NCBI GenBank assembly: GCA_009911175.1
Contig: QXWX01000109.1
Span: forward strand, 1 to 21,248
Direction of reading: 5' to 3'
DNA length: 21,248 nt
From: Lachnospiraceae bacterium
Lineage (GTDB): Bacteria; Bacillota_A; Clostridia; Lachnospirales; Lachnospiraceae
Position 1 is the stretch's first letter. Each line of letters opens with the position of its first letter. The notes under the pieces were generated by a model. It worked only from the letters and a program-made list of their open reading frames with translations, did no database searches and was not told the DNA's origin. A program made the position numbers and the translations under genes. Positions 19,891 through 21,248 of the stretch are shown piece by piece.

Positions 19891-19892
19891 CC

Positions 19893-19911
19893 TCTGGACA
19901 TGATGTCCAGA
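19893..19911. repeat. Intercistronic palindrome, copy 3
   Basis: Identical 19-bp palindrome TCTGGACATGATGTCCAGA, again 2 nt after a TAA stop, followed by AGTGGGAAGGAGG, the RBS of a short frame at 19931. Confidence 0.8.
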
Positions 19912-19930
19912 AGTGGGAAGGAGGAATATC

Positions 19931-19987
19931 GTGTATTTTGCTTTGAAGATTGTCTTTTACATTATCTGCCGGGGGATTCCCCCGTAG
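19931..19987 (+). CDS. Possible 18-residue leader peptide ahead of the transfer genes
   Basis: GTG start with GGGAAGGAGG upstream; the product begins MYFALKIVFYIICRGIPP and ends at TAG. It is short and hydrophobic, like a small membrane or leader peptide. Its last codons contain CGGGGG-ATT-CCCCCG (19971-19984), a tight stem that would be melted by a translating ribosome. Translational control of the following PcfB-like gene is possible. No other support. Confidence 0.35.
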   Translation: MYFALKIVFYIICRGIPP

Positions 19988-20026
19988 CGCATGGACGGAT
20001 GCAGGAACGTAACAAGGAGGTGCTTA

Positions 20027-20503
20027 ATGCAGGAGGAAGTAACACAAAAAACGATTGCCCTTGTGATTAAGACCGCAAAATTAGACGCCAACGTGCTAAA
20101 GGCTGCAATGCGGATGTACTTAAACCACCAGAAGCAGAAAGCACAGAAAACGCATGGAAAGACCTCTGTGAAAAAGCTCGTTGGCGAGGGCGTGGGGGTA
20201 TCGTCGATTGAAGTCACGGATGGCAATATCAAATCTTTTGAGCGGGTAGCCAAAAAGTACCGTGTTGATTTTGCCATAAAGAAAGACAAGACAACCGAAC
20301 CGCCGAAATATCTGGTCTTTTTCAAGGGCAGGGATGCCGATGCAGTGGCGCAGGCATTCAAGGAATTTGTTTATGGTAACGAGAAAAAGAAAGGAAGGGT
20401 TTCCGTAAGGGAGAAACTGAAGCACTTAAAGGACGCAGTATCGCAGGATAAGAACCGGGAACGGAGCCGGGAGAAGAATAAGGACAGGGGGCAGAGCCTA
20501 TGA
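20027..20503 (+). CDS. PcfB-like conjugation protein (DUF3801)
   Basis: 158 residues, AAGGAGG 6 nt before the ATG. The N-terminal part (QKTIALVIKTAKLDANVLKAAMRMYLNHQ) and the core IEVTDGNIKSFERVAKKYRVDFAIKKDK, then PPKYLVFFKGRDADAVAQAFKEFV are the hallmark of the PcfB/DUF3801 family. A highly charged Lys/Arg tail follows. These proteins accompany the coupling protein (PcfC/VirD4) in Gram-positive type IV secretion and are thought to help link relaxosome and channel. The stop overlaps the coupling-protein start (ATGA), so they are co-translated. Confidence 0.88.
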   Translation: MQEEVTQKTIALVIKTAKLDANVLKAAMRMYLNHQKQKAQKTHGKTSVKKLVGEGVGVSSIEVTDGNIKSFERVAKKYRVDFAIKKDKTTEPPKYLVFFKGRDADAVAQAFKEFVYGNEKKKGRVSVREKLKHLKDAVSQDKNRERSREKNKDRGQSL

Positions 20504-21190
20504 GCAAGATCGTAAACGGCATAACGAAAGACCTGAAAGCCATTCCGAAGAAACTCAAGGCAAAGACCGGGAACATTGATAAAAAGAAATTTGTCCTGAT
20601 GAATCTCCCTTATATCCTTACCGGATATTTTTGTGATAAAGTGGCGTGTCTGTGGCGGGTATCGCCGGGGCAGGATGCTTCCGCAAAGATGATGGCGGTT
20701 TTGGAGGGGCTGAATGATTTATTTAAGAACCCGCTCCCAAGTCTGCACCCGAAAGATCTGCTGATTGGCGCAGGCTGTGGAATTGCACTTTATTTTATCG
20801 TGTATTTCAAAGCCAAGAATGCCAAGAAGTTCCGGCATGGCATGGAGTACGGTTCCGCAAGGTGGGGCAATCCCAAGGATATAGAGCCTTACATGGATTC
20901 CGTGTTTGAGAACAATATCCTGCTGACACAGACGGAGCGGCTGATGATGTCAGGCAGGCCGAAAGAGCCAAAGTATGCAAGGAATAAAAATATCCTTGTT
21001 ATCGGCGGTTCCGGCTCCGGCAAGACGAGGTTTTTTGTCAAGCCGAACCTGATGCAGATGCACTCAAGCTATGTTGTCACTGACCCAAAAGGCACTGTCC
21101 TAATCGAGTGCGGAAAGATGCTCAAAAAGGGCGGCTATAAGATAAAAGTCCTCAATACCATAAACTTTGCAAAGTCCATGCACTACAATC
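20500..21190 (+). CDS. VirD4-type coupling protein, 5' exon, interrupted by an apparent intron
   Basis: 230 codons plus one base are present. Two membrane segments lie at about 31-50 and 85-103. Family motif MEYGSARWGNPKDIEPY is at about 115-131, Walker A GGSGSGKT at 169-176 and the conserved DPKGTVLIECGKML at about 195-208. The family motif then reaches INFAKSMHYN and normally continues with Pro. Here the next base is C, the first base of a Pro codon, and then unrelated sequence begins GTGCGAC. The protein should pump the relaxase-DNA complex into the mating channel. Without splicing it would end in a short foreign tail and be inactive. It runs past the window. Confidence 0.88.
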
Positions 21191-21248
21191 GTGCGACTTG
21201 TTCGCCGCTGAAAAGGCGGCGCACAGCGCTGTTTTTAATCAGTTCTGT
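21191..21248 (+). mobile_element. 5' end of a probable group II intron
   Basis: The sequence starts GTGCGAC, matching the group II intron 5' consensus GUGYG. A stem CGCCGCT / GGCGGCG follows within 30 nt, like the first helices of domain I. It begins exactly where the coupling protein leaves its family, after the first base of the Pro codon. Only 58 bases are inside the window, so the reverse transcriptase and domains V-VI cannot be seen. Confidence 0.7.

Larger units (their letters stand above)
14453..21248 (+). mobile_element. Left part of a second Tn1549-like ICE (maintenance and early transfer module)
   Basis: Starts with an attachment end and continues with the usual left-end gene series: DUF6075-like, DUF3970-like, ParA, ParB, RepA_N-type initiator, small unknown genes, PcfB-like and VirD4-like coupling protein, all on the plus strand. 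It runs off the window inside the coupling-protein gene. Confidence 0.8.

Overview
The window looks like low-GC Gram-positive DNA, most likely from a gut Clostridia/Lachnospiraceae-type bacterium. The reasons are strong AGGAGG-type ribosome binding sites, sigma-A promoters, rho-independent terminators and gene families typical of Tn916/Tn1549-type integrative and conjugative elements (ICEs). The taxon is inferred from gene content alone.

Left part (1-10.5 kb) is cargo-like. It begins with the tail of a membrane protein gene. A minus-strand two-component system (OmpR-type regulator and sensor kinase) follows, divergent from a BcrA/LanFEG/Cpr-like antimicrobial-peptide ABC exporter (ATPase plus two permeases). 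After a small membrane protein come an ABC-ATPase-like protein without a Walker A motif, a 41-residue stump of what may be an exporter adaptor, and a frameshifted stand-alone receiver gene. Two closely related receiver-less winged-helix regulators (6379-6813 and 9941-10375) each face a convergent minus-strand XRE gene. Between them lies a PadR repressor with a divergent MATE efflux pump, controlled by a clear 17-bp operator family.

Middle (10.5-14.3 kb) is the regulation/recombination end of a Tn916-superfamily ICE: XRE repressor (orf9-like), sigma-like protein (orf7-like), helix-turn-helix protein (orf8-like), a long structured intergenic region, excisionase, a previously uncalled 58-aa ribbon-helix-helix protein and the tyrosine integrase. 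The element's right end follows, with 11-bp direct repeats and a TTTTACTGGT core.

At 14.33-14.45 kb there are about 119 bp of intervening DNA, then a second, mirror-image core (ACCAGTAAAA) with its own 11-bp direct repeats. From there rightwards is the maintenance and early transfer module of a Tn1549-like ICE: DUF6075-like, DUF3970-like, ParA, ParB, a RepA_N-type initiator with seven 23-bp iterons inside its gene, three unidentified proteins separated by a recurring palindrome, a PcfB-like protein and a VirD4-type coupling protein. The simplest reading is the right end of one ICE beside the left end of a second one.

The coupling-protein gene stops matching its family right after MHYN, at a sequence beginning GTGCGAC and folding into a GC-rich stem. 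This is what the 5' end of a group II intron inserted in the conjugation gene should look like.

The most novel-looking items are the ICE-ICE junction, the structured RNA candidate upstream of xis, the coding-embedded iterons, the recurrent intercistronic palindrome, the Walker-A-less ABC-like protein and the repeated winged-helix/XRE cassette.
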